A stretch of DNA of 64,000 bases from Hydractinia symbiolongicarpus (taxonomy: Eukaryota > Cnidaria > Hydrozoa > Anthoathecata > Hydractiniidae): positions 4,402,001-4,466,000 of the forward strand of contig NC_079879.1 in assembly GCF_029227915.1 (NCBI RefSeq), written 5' to 3'. The translations under genes and the position numbers were made by a program. The notes under the pieces were generated by a model. That model did not search any database. It was not told the origin of the DNA and worked only from the letters and a program-made list of their open reading frames with translations. Shown here in pieces: positions 1-12,524 of the stretch. The number at the start of each line of letters is the position of its first letter. The stretch's first letter is position 1.

Positions 1-245
1 GGCCATGGCTTAGATGGGGAGTCCTAGAGTATGTAATGCTCATTTTGAGCTACGCAGACCCAATTAAGGGCCGCGCTCTACTAGACAAACCTCGGCAACA
101 TCCACAGTGTGCCATCTTCCAAATTCCTCCACATGGCTTGGGTTAACATTCACTCACCCTGTTGAATCGCCGTGAAGAGGAGTCGAACCCCGGTCTCCCG
201 CACACAGTACAAAAGCTATAACCACTAATCTACTACGCCACAAAA
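1..245 (-). repeat. tRNA-derived SINE-like repeat
   Basis: Read on the minus strand, a tRNA-like head starts near 241. It has a box-A-like stretch (TAGATTAGTGGTTA) and a clear box B (GGTTCGACTCC), followed by about 150 bp of unrelated body running to the window edge. The T-arm pairs at about four of five positions but no matching acceptor stem is present, so this is a SINE head rather than a working tRNA gene. Confidence 0.5.
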
Positions 246-3200
246 AGTAATATCAAATTATAATGTCACAATAAATTGAATAGCTAGTCAGCTGGTTACT
301 TTTTTGTAGCTGGTAAAGGTGTAATATGTATAACAATTTGTTAACTTCTTAACAACTTTGTATGTTTACTTTTGTAGATTCAAAACTTTTCAAACGATTT
401 TATAACATGCCACGAGGCCAAGAAAAGATCACTAATTTTGGAAGGAAAACTTTGACAAGACTTTATGATGTTTTGGCGTAAAATCTCGAGCCTTGTATCG
501 AAATAATTCCTGGAAATGGTGCTAATTATATACGATTCGAATAAGGAAAAGGCATGGCTTTATTTAATGGGTGAAATGACAAAAGTTTTTCACATTTTCA
601 CTAAAGAAGTTGTCATGCTGATAGACTTAAAAAATGTTTGTTGTTCTATCAACATGGCGAACATGACTTACCATATATATTTACTTATTACAACCATATC
701 CAGATGGACACAAAAACGTGTAATAATCTAGCTAACGATATATATGTTCTTGAATGATTTTGTTTTGTTAAAAATTTCAAGTATTTATAGTAATTATCGC
801 ATAACAGCTAAAAGGTAATTTCAAGTTTGATTCAACATTTTAAGGGTGTGAACTAAAAATGGTTACCGAAGAAAAAAACAGTTTTTTTTCTTGCTATTAG
901 GCTAATAGGGCTAAATGTTTTTGACTGAATGTTGTGCTAAATCAGTGTTCATTCTTTCGTTTTTGTAGGTTGTTGTGTTGTAAGGTTGTTTTTAAGTAGC
1001 TACATAATCATGCCATTTTTATTTTATTGTATTTATGTGTTGTTGTTTATGTTGTTGTTACTATGATGATTACAAATAAAGCCTATTCACATATGTATTT
1101 TGTGTTGCTGTTTTTTGCTTATTTTTCTTTCAGGCCTCCTCTTTCATGTTATTAAATGTTTTGAATAGAATAAATATAAAAAGAAAATTTATTAGTAATA
1201 TATACTGTTTTGCATTACCGAATTATAAGAATCATATGTCTTTTTTACTCAATCTAGTTGCCGAAAATTTATAGCTTCTAAGAGATATTATATTTACCCA
1301 TAACTTGCAAAAAAATTTCTGGTTGTGGCAGAAAGAAGAAGTTTTGCTAGCTAGCTAATTTTAGCCTTAATTCTTCTGAAAACATTATTTGGCTTTCATT
1401 TATGAATTTTATGATTGTTTTTTTCAAATAACATGTAAGAAATAGACTTGTAAAGGTCCTGTCTGCTGCATTTTGGAGTGCTGAAATAGGTAAATAAGCT
1501 AAAGCTTTTGGGACTTCGCCCCAGACCCCAATTGGAGGGCTTACAGGGCCCCCCAAAACCCCCATCTGATTTAACACGCGCAAATTTTACTATGCAAAAA
1601 TTGCGCATTGCTTCGCTTCGCAAATCCGCCTAAAGGAAAAGAAAAATCCGCCCCTGTTAAATTAATAGACACTTCCCAAATTTATTTATTTCATGTGCCG
1701 CAGCTTTTTAAAAATTATTTGGCAGAAAATGGATAAATAACTGAAATACTCGACAAAATTTAATTATCCTGCATTCGAAAAATTTTAAAAAGTGTAGGCT
1801 GATAGAAGAAATGAAAAATTTAATGGTTTTACCCTGCATGTTTTAAACGCTGGCTGATTTTGTCGCTCTTATATCCTTGTTATTGTTTATAGTACAACTA
1901 TGATAAGTTTCTCAAAGACGTAACTGTTTAAAAGTTTTACTAAGTAAGAACAATTATCTAGAAATATTATAGATTTTTAGCACAGAAATTTTTTTAATAA
2001 GATCTTTATGTTTCAAACGAGTTGTTAGCCTCTTGAGAGAACTATTTATAATGTTACCCTTTCTTGGTAGTTATTCCCTGCTGTTGAGAACAGGAATGTT
2101 TTTGTAATAAGCTGCTTCGTTGTTTTTTTTCGTGTTGTATCTAGTTCTGCTTGCAGATCTCGAAGTTTTTCAGTTCAATAATCGTATTCCTAAGTAATTA
2201 CGCTCTGGCCTAGTTTGAAGTGGCAAATATTTTGTCACTTTAAGGTCAGGTCTAACCGATAAACCTATTACCTGCTTTTACCATTCGTCTGCTTTTTGTT
2301 CTTGATCGTCTGTGTGGCACAGTTTACGGTTCTTATTAATTGCTCCACAGGGAATGGATGGTAGCTTGGTAGCTAACACTTTTACTTGTGGCTTACCCTG
2401 GCGTGCGACGCCGGGTCTCCAGGCTGGTACTCATTAAAGTTAATCTTGCAGAACTGTTCAAACTGTTTATTCACAGAAAATAATGACCATGAATTTCTTT
2501 CATAGTGTCGACTTGTGAAATATAAAAACAAACATTTTGTTCCTGTTCTCACAAAAAATTTCACATTGTTGCCTCTGATCTAAGTTAAGGTGCAACATCA
2601 AAAGCATTTTAAGGACAAAATTATACAGAAATTAATTACTGCTTTTTTAGGCCGGAACCATTTGAGTAACCATTTTGTGTTTCTTTCAAGGAAAATTTTA
2701 CAAATTGCTTTGTGAAGTAATCCTCAAGGAAAAATTTGTTTTTGACTGAGCAAAATTACTAGAGAATTTTATTTTCCTAAAAAAAACCAAGATGCTGAAT
2801 GCAAATTTTAAGAGTTAAGATATCTTCCTGTTTGTCAGCCCTATATTTTGGACTTTTAAATAATTTTTTTACTAAATAAGCAAGAGTCTTAAATGTAACA
2901 AAAAATAAACAAGAACATTCCAAGAATTCCTAATTCTGAAATCACAAATGTGTAATATGTATGTTGTAAATACTTTCAAAAGTACCCTCACTTGAACAAA
3001 AATAAACACCCGCAACTTTTTTTTTAAAAGCCCCCCTTCCCCACCACCCATCCCCCCAGGAAGTATTAAAATTTTGCAATATTTTTTTCATCACAAGCCC
3101 CGCTAAAAGTAAGAAAACGTTTAAGGAAACATATTATTAATATTTATATACATGTCAAGCCGGCCGCAATTTCTGAAATAATGATGTTTTTTCAGCTGGC

Positions 3201-4300
3201 CAGCATTAGCTTTGATTTACGGACAGCATGTGATTGATATCTGAAACTGTTTAGTTACAACAAATTAAATCATGCTCTATACTGTCAGGCATTAACCATT
3301 TTCATATCATTCTGAGGATTACGAAAATGTACTGGGTTGAGCCTTAATACCATTCGGTCTAAAACAAGTCTGACAAGCTCAGTTGAACTAAAAATAAGCG
3401 TCATGTTTTTAAATAAGTCACTTTGATAAATGAATTTGTACCTATTTCTTTGTTTTTCGGTCCAAATCCATTATTTTCTTAAGACATTCTTTTCTTATAA
3501 TTACTTTACTCCATAACAACCTTCAAGTCACTAATCTTGATTGTACTCTGGTTATTACATTTTTTATGTACACGAAACAAGCCTCCGAGACGTTCAAGCA
3601 TGATAATATTGTCATTAAGCTTAATTAATGAAAATTTTTGTTGGTCTGTTTTCTACATACGAAATGCACACTAAAGTACAAGAGAAATTATTTTATAATA
3701 AAAATAATAACAGACAAAAATGGTGAAAAAGACATTTCTTCTCAGCAGCGGATCTTAAATACACTGTTGTGACATGGAACCAGAATTTTCTGTTACCGCT
3801 TTGTTGCTATCCAAAAATATACATTACAGTTGTTGATGTGAACAAGTAAAATAACAAGAGTGCCTATTTTCGATAAAAAAAAGTTAAAAAAGTTAAAATC
3901 AACCAAACCAAATGCACAAAACGTATCAAAAGAAGTGAAATGACATTGTTCACAAATTTTAGAGACGTCTACACTATCTAGCTAGCAAGAGTTTTACAAA
4001 TATAATATTAGATTATGTTACTGAAATATTATAACCATCAGAGAATTTAGCTGTTTTTTTCCTTTTATCTATCGTTTTGCCCCAACCCCTTTTTCACTTT
4101 TGTTGCGACATTGCGACATTGAGACATTGAGTCATTATTATCCAAGGTTCACTCTCATGTGCCAACTTGCGCCATTAGTACTCATAACTGACTTTAAAAC
4201 TTTTTCTTTTGTCTATCACATTTTGGATGACAAAGGAAGTCTTAGGATATCCCTGAAAACACTTTTGCATACTTGTGTGTCTATTTTCTCATTCTTATAG
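246..4300. other. AT-rich spacer or 5' intron, no gene recognised
   Basis: No coding exon was recognised on either strand. Only short open frames without domain features are present. A GC-rich patch at about 1500-1660 (gggacttcgccccagac and following) looks like a dispersed-repeat fragment, and 3030-3062 is C-rich low complexity. The signal-peptide exon of the downstream astacin gene might lie here or upstream of the window, but I could not place it. Confidence 0.5.
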
Positions 4301-4423
4301 ATACGACAACAAACATCACAGAAAGCGCGTTGCAAAAGAGTGTAATAAACCTAGACGAGCAGGGAGTTCCGAAGGGTATATGGTATACCAAAACAGTTCC
4401 CTACAGGATCGCACCTGAGTTCA
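4301..4423 (+). CDS. Astacin metalloprotease, exon with end of propeptide and start of catalytic domain
   Basis: First recognisable exon of a secreted zinc metalloprotease. It follows an AG acceptor (ttcttatag) and ends at a GTACGT donor, entering and leaving in phase 1. The product includes GIWYTKTVPYRIAPEF, matching the conserved W-x-VPY start of astacin catalytic domains. Upstream residues (DTTTNITESALQ...) would belong to the propeptide. The signal peptide must be in an earlier exon that I did not find. Joining to the next exon gives F-N-A-T-E-K-A-K, the expected astacin sequence, which supports both splice sites. Confidence 0.75.
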
Positions 4424-5511
4424 GTACGTACATCTTGACTCGTCAAATTTTTTAAAGGAACAGTGTTAACAACTATTCAACTGTCTTTTTCGTAAGCCGG
4501 TCAATAGCATAGAGTGAGAAAATTTCCTAAATATTTTTTAAGTTATGTAAGTTCATATGGGGGTGCTATGCCCATTAAAAATAGCGAGGAAAATATATTT
4601 TTTCATTTAGCGATGTACTTTCCCACTTAAAATTATTTGTATTGTTGTAAATACGAGTTTGCGCAAGTTCACAAAAACCAACATGCTTGTGGGATGCATG
4701 TATATTATATAAGATAGCCAGTTTGAGTTGATTGATCACAACTTTTTTCTCACAGGAGGTAAGTTGAAAGTCAAAGCCTGGTATGAGAATGTGTCAAATT
4801 TGAGGAAATTATATTTTGTATAATGCATGTTATTCTTAGAGAAAATCTTTAAGGTAGTACTCACTAACTTTGTTCTTGGATGACATTCACAAAGCAATGA
4901 ATAAATCACAACTAACTGGCGCCATTTTTATCGATGTTAGCAAGACTATCGATACAATAAGTTACAGCGTCATTTGAAATAAACTCCTGAATTATGGCAT
5001 TCTCGATCATGAAAAGCAATTTTTTACAGATTACTTGTTTTACCGTTGGGAGCACGTTTCGTAAAAGACCGCGATATCTTCGAGTCAACCCGTATTTTGT
5101 GGTGCATACCAATTCATTCTTTGTTGGCTGATTTTCTGCTCAATTTTAATGAGGTTGAAAATCAACTCGAAAACTGCGAGAATATAATGTACCTCAACGG
5201 GACAGTCATTTACTTTAATTACAACTGTTCGTTTTTAACTAGTATTTTGAACCTGCAAAAATATTATTGACAGAAATAAAAGTAAATAAGTAATAAAAAA
5301 TAAGTGTTCAAATGTTTCCTACAAGCTCAAACAAAATGTGAAAAGAACCTATTTAATGGAAATAAAACTTTCCACCTTAACTTGATAGAACAAGTCATAA
5401 AATTTCGGGCCTATACCTCAACTAGAACAATTAGTGTCAAAATTAAACCGTCGGAATTTGTAAGTATACAAGCATCTCACAGTAGCGCTATTAAAATAAA
5501 TTCTCATTTAG

Positions 5512-5638
5512 ATGCAACAGAAAAAGCGAAAATTGTAGCCGTCATGGATTCTATTTCGAAGAATTCTTGTGTTAAATTTCAAGAAATACCACAAACAGAA
5601 ACTAAAACTCATCATATTCGAATCGTCTCAGGAATTGG
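5512..5638 (+). CDS. Astacin metalloprotease, exon 2 of catalytic domain
   Basis: Coding segment with ATEKAKIVAVMDSISKNSCV followed by KFQEIPQTETKTHHIRIVSG. It matches the N-terminal half of the astacin fold, including the first conserved Cys (SCVKF). Acceptor catttag is at 5505-5511 and the donor GTACGT starts at 5639. The exon enters in phase 1 and leaves in phase 2, and the next exon supplies the missing base. The open frame runs upstream of the acceptor but that extension has no astacin similarity, so the acceptor at 5511 is preferred. Confidence 0.8.
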
Positions 5639-6169
5639 GTACGTAGTTTTTTGTATTACATGCAATTATATACAAACAATTATATCGTATATCATATAAT
5701 TCTAGGTAGCTATAATTATTATTTGTATTAATATGTGAAGTAAAAATAAATAAAATAATGGGGGGCATTAGCATATGAAAATCGATACACCTTTCTCGTA
5801 GCTAAATTATGTGTTGCAATATTGGCATATAAAGAAGAAACTTCTTAGTAAAATTCATAAACATAAAAAATGCAACCCGAAAATGTATATATTTATATGT
5901 TGGGAATGACCTTGTCTGTCTGTCTGTGACTTTTGTAAAGTTGAATATAATTTTATAATAGTTTTAACAATGTCTATAAAAAAACATCATCTATAAAATT
6001 CTTCCGTAATTTACCAAACTTTGACTTTAAAACAATAGTACCGTCAAGAATAAATATATTAAGATTAGTTTTAGGGTCCACACAAAATAGGTACTAGCTA
6101 AATAAAATTGTAAAAAAATCTTTGTTTATTCAAGGGTTATTGCTGATGTCATTGAAAGTCAAATGATAG

Positions 6170-6560
6170 ATCTTTGTTATTTCTTTTTTGCCTAAATGGA
6201 TTTTTCCACGGGCCTTACCGACCAATCTCTTATAAAAATACAAAGGGTGTGGCCGTCTGTCTGTGACAGGCAAAGTGAATGTGTTCATTTTTCTTTGCCA
6301 AAACTTTCTGTAAGATCGCCGAAAAAAGTATGTCCAATTTGCCAGTGGGTTTAATTTGTATACGTCACTTTCGTGAAAACGACTCAATTTATTTTGCTGA
6401 AATAAATTTATCAGCTAACCTTCAAAAAATGGCTACTCTCGACACAAAAAACAACAAAAATGGTTTAAACAAGCATATTTACGAAAGATGAAGAAAGTGA
6501 AGAATTGGTAGTAGAAAAGTCAAGTTAAAAGTGAAGAGTAGCGAAGTGATGAAGCAAAGT
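6170..6560 (+). repeat. Dispersed repeat, copy A
   Basis: Homologous in inverted orientation to 34780-35320. Shared parts in order are a GTCTGTCTGTG string, ccgaaaaaa.tatgtcca.tttgc, gaaaacgactcaat, gctgaaataaattta, aaaaaatgg, and gaagaa.tagaaaagt.aa. It lies in the second astacin intron. A non-autonomous or 3'-truncated retroelement is likely. Confidence 0.65.
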
Positions 6561-7757
6561 TAGAAATAGAAAAAAAGGCTAGGCTGTTTGGTTTTTTATG
6601 TTGCTGGAGGTTAGTGTTACTTTATTTATGTCGCACATGTTAAGTTGTCAAGCAGACTCAGGAAAAAAACACTTAAAATCTCAAATCCTGTAAGTTTAAT
6701 ATTGTGCGTCGTTTATGGTAAAAAACTTAGCTTAATTATTGTGTCTCCTGGGTGTGTAACTACTGTATTTGTCCTAAAATTCAAACTGTTGCATGAAGGG
6801 GGTAGCTGGGTTTTACATTACTAAGGTTTCTCTTTATATGCGTTTTACGAAGCAAAAACGGCTAGCTATTGGCCTAGCTAAGTCTCCACAGTTTAGGGTA
6901 TTTAACTACCCCTAGTAATCCTTATAAAATCCTTGTAATTGAGAAAATATAATAAATCTCATTAGGATTAATCGTAGAACTTGAAACTTTCTTTCATCAA
7001 GTAGAATCCTTCTGTATGTTTTGGACACGTGATCAATCCGACTTCTTCATTATTTCTTGTTGGGCTTAATCGAAAAATCGAAAAGTCGAAAAAAACCTGA
7101 TTCTCGGGCTATTTTTCGGAATTTTTTAGGCCAACTATGTTAAAACCAGAATATATGTTAAAAAACTTTTATCTGCCTTTTAGAAACTTCAAAATTTTAA
7201 GCTTTTGATGACGTCAGAGCAAAAGTGCTGACATAAGCAAAAATTAATTGCTATCATTTTGCTCCTTTTGTGACGTACAACAAGTGTGGCAAGTTTGATT
7301 CAATTGGAGGCGGGATTATTAGAGCCAGGATCCGTTTACCCCCCCACCTCCTTCCCTCCTCGGTTATAATTTGTACGGAAATCTCGGGTATGTTATTTTG
7401 TTGCAATCTGGTGTAAAACAGTTTATTTTGACCATATAGTAAGTTTATACTGCGGATAATTTGTGCCTCCCACTGGACCAGAAAAACTCTGTATCAAGCA
7501 GATCAAATTAACAACATAATAAAATAAAAAAATAAATAAAATAAAAATAAAATAAAAGTTAGAGTACGCTTCTTCAAAGAAATTCATTATTCTTCCTCGT
7601 ACTTTTTATTAAGTGCCTTAGTCTGACCCTCCACATTGTCATCTAATTTTATGACATAATTGCATGCACTATTTCACTATTGTACTGTATAGAGTTAAAA
7701 TCTTTGCTTAATACACAACGGGACTGGATTTTATTACCAAATAAAACCATTTTTTAG

Positions 7758-7972
7758 TTGTCACGCACAAGGTGTTGGTCGAGATCCGTTACGCTACAAG
7801 GACTTTCAGATAGTTTCCTTACAAAAAGATTTATGTTTTGAGTTGGTTCCGGGCACCATTGCACATGAGTTGTTCCATATATTGGGATTTACACATGAAA
7901 TAAAGCGACCGGACCGTGACGTATACGTGAACATTATGTGGGAGAATATAAAAGACGTGAATAAAAATGAAA
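7758..7972 (+). CDS. Astacin metalloprotease, zinc-binding exon
   Basis: Encodes [11 protein letters not shown]... then [20 protein letters not shown] and RDVYV. This is the full astacin signature HExxHxxGFxHExxRxDRD, with three zinc-binding His residues and the catalytic Glu all present, so the enzyme should be active. The exon starts after ttttttag with one base completing the Gly codon from the previous exon, and ends in phase 1 at a GTAATT donor. Cys residues at both ends fit the two conserved disulfides of the family. Confidence 0.88.
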
Positions 7973-8681
7973 GTAATTGTACAATTTACTATCTAAATAT
8001 TGTTACTTACTTCGTTATAGTGAACTGTTACGTTAGCCATATAAAACTCTTGTTAAAGAAATATCTGTAGTTAATTTTGTTTTATATGACTGTTTTACTG
8101 CTATGACGGGAATGTGACTGAATGTTAGCAGTGTTTCAAATAAAATACACAACAATGGATAAAATTCAAGCCTTTTCCAAAGTTCATTAATTTCACTAAT
8201 TATAAAAAATACTTATTTAAATACTTGTTAAAAAATACTATTTCTACCAATATAATGTCAAGGTTATATGTTACAAACTCCATTCTGCTTTTCCAATTGA
8301 CAAAGCCACTTCTCTTAAAGTATAAAACATTCTTCAGAAAACAAATAACTCGTAGTGGTAAACAAAACACTATCTTTTCTATTGTTGTAGTGAATGCAAA
8401 ATAAAAAACCTTTCCTTCTCGATGTTTAAAGCAAATAACCCTGACCGAGACTTCGCATACCCATATTGCCTAAAATGTCTGCACAATCACTTTTTTAATT
8501 CTAAAAAGATCGACTAGCGGCTAGGAAGTGAAAAAAAATTGCATCTCGAGAAAATTAATTCTCAAAAGGCACAATAAGCGGAAAAAGAGATGGCGTGGAT
8601 TGTTATTGTTCGAACGTTTTATTCACTATCTTTCGTCATTGACAGATGACAACCAAGTTTCATTAACCGTGTTTATTTTAG

Positions 8682-8897
8682 AACAATATGAACGTTCATC
8701 GCAGGATAGCGTTGAATTTTTTGATGCTCCATATGATTACAACTCTATTATGCATTATAAATGGTATTATGGTACAATCAGAAGTGACAAACCGACGATT
8801 GTTCCAACTTCGTTTGACCTGCCATACACACAGATCGGACATTTGGATAAACCTACAGAAATGGATTATCGCAAGTTAAATCTCTTATATGACTGCA
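8682..8897 (+). CDS. Astacin metalloprotease, Met-turn exon
   Basis: Encodes the C-terminal half of the astacin domain. The Met-turn YDYNSIMHYKWYY has its conserved Met and the Tyr that serves as fifth zinc ligand, followed by KPTIVP, the QIGHLDKPTEMDYRKLNLLY stretch and the closing Cys. Acceptor ttttag ends at 8681 and a GTATGT donor follows 8897. It enters and leaves in phase 1, agreeing with the neighbouring exons. The upstream part of the same open frame (8528-8681) has no family similarity and is read as intron. Confidence 0.85.
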
Positions 8898-10184
8898 GTA
8901 TGTATCTTTTTTTTCCACCATTAGAAGTGATAGCATTACTATACAAAAATATTGTAAACTAAAGCCGATCTAACACGAACAAATTTTATATGACATAAAT
9001 TATATGATCATAGAAACTTGATCGAATAATATGTCATTTACAAGTAATTTTTACGTCCTTTCTTCACTTCTGAACGCCTTTCCGGGATTAGAGTTCCATA
9101 AAGACCGAGTTGTGGCCCAATAACCCAATACTTTCTTCTTCTTGACTTTTTTTTGAAGACAATTACAATTATTACAGTAGCTGTGGCAGGTTCCTCGTCG
9201 TTCATTTTTATGAAGAAAAAGAAGTAAAAGTATAATTTAATGCACAATATATGATCCCAAAAGCTATGGAAGATGGAGAATTTTGGAGAGGGAGAGTTAA
9301 TATGGTCCGGGAAACCCGCCCGATCCGATCATAATGATGATATGATCGTGTAACAACAGTGCATATGATTAGAAGACCAGATGGTTTATATGAACATATA
9401 TCGTTAAAATTTGATCATATAAAAGCAGCTTAAGTCAAATGCGTTAACGTGTGAAATGAGAAATTTTTATCCGAATAAATTTACCAGTTCTCGATATTCA
9501 AAAGCAACGAGACATTGAAAGTGACTTATTTAATAAAAAAAATTAGTTATTTTAGAAATGATAAAGATAAAACACCGTTAATGTCAAATTCAAATGAAGT
9601 ATAACGTCTTTTATGTTCTCGTTGTTCCGTTGATTACATCGGTAAAACAAATCGGAACCTACATGAACATTATTTCCAACATGCGACAACAATAGTAGTG
9701 TAATTTTAATCATTTAAATTCTTGTCGTAAATTTAATGACATTTAATGACATTATGATTTACTTGAACTTGATAAAGCTGAAGAAAAGATATAGGATGTT
9801 AACTGTGTTACAAATAATATTTCAGTTACTAGCTGATAAATGGAACATTCTATTACTAAAGGAAGTAAAGTTTTTCTTAAAAAACAGACTAGACGCCTCC
9901 ACAAAACTTTTCTTATTTTCTTGTCACTAACTTGTCATTCTATTACTCCATAGTACTTCATAGACTATGGTTACTTTTACTGTCTTTTTAAGCAAACCTT
10001 GTTATTAGATTTTTAGTTGCCTGAGAGATGTATACGTTGCTGGAAATATAGCTTTTTAAGAACTTTCATTTCACCTCGTTGCTTTTCAACAAGAGGTATA
10101 TCTCGTTGCTTTATGAATATCAAGTACGAATAAATTTATTTGGATTAAATATTTTGCTATCCTGGTCATAATTATCAGTAGGTT
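8898..10184. other. Intron of the astacin gene, repeat-like
   Basis: No exon was recognised between the astacin domain and the thrombospondin-like exons. Several TATGATCAT-like strings (8990-9020, 9250, 9360-9425) occur in both orientations and may be remains of a small inverted-repeat element, but no clean termini were found. Confidence 0.4.
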
Positions 10185-10287
10185 ATGGTTAAAATGAAAT
10201 CAAAATTAAAACGTGGAAGTTACTTGATAAAAGAAACACTCAAATTTTTTATAATTGTACTATTATGTGCCATATCGACTCTAAATG
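10185..10287 (+). CDS. Candidate alternative first exon with a signal peptide
   Basis: Open frame from ATG at 10185 with a basic start (MVKMKSKLKRGSYLIKETLK), a hydrophobic core FFIIVLLCAIS, and then STLNG, a good signal-peptide pattern. It ends at a consensus GTAAAT donor in phase 1, the phase shared by most domain boundaries of this gene. The nearest acceptor, of the exon at 10310, would leave an intron of only 22 nt, which is too short. If real it would splice to 10601 or further downstream, giving a protease-free TSP-MAM isoform. This is inference; chance is possible. Confidence 0.3.
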
Positions 10288-10309
10288 GTAAATATCGTAT
10301 ACCTTACAG

Positions 10310-10495
10310 GAAACAACGACAATCCAGTGAGCTCCTGGTCAAAATGGGGTCCATGTCTTGCATGCCCTGATCAACGTTTCAGAAGATTTCGTCAACAGTT
10401 TTGTTCACATGAAGATATCAGTAAATGCTGGCCAGACGTTCAGAAACGGGTGAAAACCGAGTCAGAAGATTGTGATGTAACGCTTTCTAGGGGTG
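10310..10495 (+). CDS. Thrombospondin type-1-like exon 1 of the astacin gene
   Basis: Encodes NPVSSWSKWGPCLACPDQRF followed by RRFRQQFC and further Cys and basic residues. The WxxW start, the CLAC pair and the R-rich second strand fit a TSP1-like repeat of about 60 residues. TSP1 repeats are extracellular modules that bind glycans or matrix proteins. Acceptor cttacag ends at 10309 and donor GTAAGC follows 10495. Phase 1 at both ends makes it a shuffling-compatible module exon. Confidence 0.7.
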
Positions 10496-10600
10496 GTAAG
10501 CTATTAATTATACTTTATACATAAAAAAGTAAGTAAGCTCATTTTACCTAATTTTCTTTTGCTAGAGAAAATTTACCATTTATATCTCTTTATATTTCAG

Positions 10601-10777
10601 GACTTCCAAGAACCAAAATAGGATCGTGGAACAAATGGACAACCTGGTCTATTTGCGACGCATCTCCCGGAGTAATTTTTGAATCACAACACAGAAGACG
10701 CGATTGTCCGGACAAACTAAAGTGTTGGGGCTCTAATACCCAATCAAGACCATGCAGAAACGATGGAACAGTTCGAG
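10601..10777 (+). CDS. Thrombospondin type-1-like exon 2 of the astacin gene
   Basis: Encodes IGSWNKWTTWSICDASPG and then a Cys-containing basic stretch (HRRRDCPDKLKCWGSNTQSR, PC). WxxWxxWSxC is the classical TSP1 tryptophan ladder. Acceptor tatatttcag ends at 10600; the donor after 10777 is GTCGGC, weaker than the others. It is symmetrical in phase 1 like its neighbour, so the pair probably arose by exon duplication. Confidence 0.72.
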
Positions 10778-11096
10778 GTCGGCGTCGTTTTTATATATAC
10801 ACTGCTCGTTAAACCTGTTGAAAAATTCACTTAGGCAAACGGAATGACAATGGGAAAAATCTGTCACATAAGTTTTAATGATGCCAGTAAATATTACAGT
10901 ATGTTGCGCACTGCCTTCACCAAAAAAATGAATCTGAAATTGTCAAAAAAGTTCGTTTGTAATTACTAATTCAACAAAATATTTCTTAAAATCTAAAAAA
11001 AATATCAAATGTTAAATCGCATTAAATCCTCACATAAAATAAAAAAGAACAGGTTGCAAGATGTAAAATTTAGTTGACAGAAAGTTGCTACGCCAG

Positions 11097-11240
11097 TCAC
11101 AACATTGACACTCACAACATTGACACTCACAACATTGACACTCACAACATTGATACTCACAACATTGACACTTACAACATTGACACTCACAACATTGACA
11201 CTCAAAACATTGACACTCACAACATTGACACTCACAACAA
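11097..11240 (+). repeat. 15-bp minisatellite (ACTCACAACATTGAC)n
   Basis: About nine to ten copies of a 15-bp unit with single-base variants (gatactcac, gacacttac, gacactcaa). The unit is a multiple of three and stop-free on both strands, so long frames cross it. Plus-strand frames read either HNIDT or TLTTL repeats and run on into a Thr- or Asn-rich tail to about 11330. An AG acceptor lies at 11078-11082. It could encode a repetitive linker between the TSP and MAM parts, but the donor is unclear. Confidence 0.85.
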
Positions 11241-12383
11241 CAAAACCAGCAGTAACAACACCGACAGTTATAACACAAATAATAAAAACGTCAGAAATAA
11301 CACATTTCCAATTGATACATCCTTTAAGTGATTATGTTGAAAACTCAGTATTTTAAACTCGAATGTCAAAAGGAGGCCTGCAGGAGTTACCAAAAATCAA
11401 CAAAAATAAGTTCTTCAAGCATTTTAAATATCGTTTTCCCCTAAAAGTTTATGCAAAAATACCAAGAAGCCATAGTTTGAAAACATCACATTTAAGTCTA
11501 GAAAATTAAGTCATTTTGGTTGCATACCATCCTCTCCAACAAAAATTTATACAAAATGTAAAAATCAACCGTTCAACAACACAAAAATTATTCGTTTTTG
11601 GTATGATGATCCATACTGTTCTTTCCCAAACATTTTGAACCGAAATATTAAAAATGAGGTGAGCAAGGACTAAATTTCAAATCAATAAAGACCTTTATTT
11701 GAACTCCTTTCTTTTAAAATTTTACACAAAATGCAAGACAAAACAGTTTCTGAGCAACAAATCCCAAGCAACATAAGTCAGTTCATTCAGCATGTTGTAC
11801 ATTGTATTTGCCCTTAAAATTTTACACTAAAGTAACTCACTTCAGTACATTGCATGCAATCCTCGCTCATAAAATTTTATGCAAAATATAAAAAATACAA
11901 CTTGAAAGACGTAAACTCTTATTGCAAACAATTTTTTAACAAATATTAATTTTCGCAAAACTAAATGAACTTTTTCAAACCGCATTATTTTATGCCCATG
12001 ACAATTGTCACTATAAAGTACAGAAATGACTATTTCACTAGATATAAATTTAAGGTGTTCCATACTCTGGTTTCAACTTCAACTTCAACTGAAATTTTTC
12101 TACTTTAACTTTTAATGTTTTTGATATGTTTTTTTGATTCACTCTACTTATCCACTTTGACTTTCCTTGCTTTTAATATTTGCACTTTTTTATCACTAAG
12201 AGATCATTTAATTTGTTTAACATTCGAGAATAAGACATTTTATCCGCTTCTTTAGTTCGCCTTTTATCGAGACCTTTATCGAGAATTTGTTATTCAAAAA
12301 TCTCGAAAAACCCGTGTACTCAGGTGGTAGTAGAAATTCAAACACAAACAGAAATTTTTTTTATAAAGATATATATTTTACAG

Positions 12384-12524
12384 GTCCCGAAGATTGTACA
12401 TTTGAACAGGGCATTTGCAAATTCGAAGACGAAAGCACCAGTAAGAAATACTTTTGGAACAGCAAAATTGGTAGAGGTGAGGTTCTAAGAGACGGACCTC
12501 TATTTGATCATACAACTATGGGAG
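12384..12524 (+). CDS. MAM domain exon 1 of the astacin gene
   Basis: Encodes PEDCTFEQGICKFEDEST..., then FWNSKIGRGEVLRDGP and LFDHTTMG. The pattern C-x-F-E-x-G-x-C, an aromatic W and D-H-T is the start of a MAM domain, an extracellular adhesion and oligomerisation module found with astacins in meprins and cnidarian proteases. Acceptor ttttacag ends at 12383 and the strong donor GTAAGA follows 12524. Phase 1 at both ends. The following intron is 15.8 kb and contains Polinton element 1. Confidence 0.82.

Noticed and set aside
11005-11278. Minus-strand Cys-rich repeat frame (CECQC...) over the minisatellite
   Set aside because: Follows from the 15-bp unit; no start, splice or domain support.
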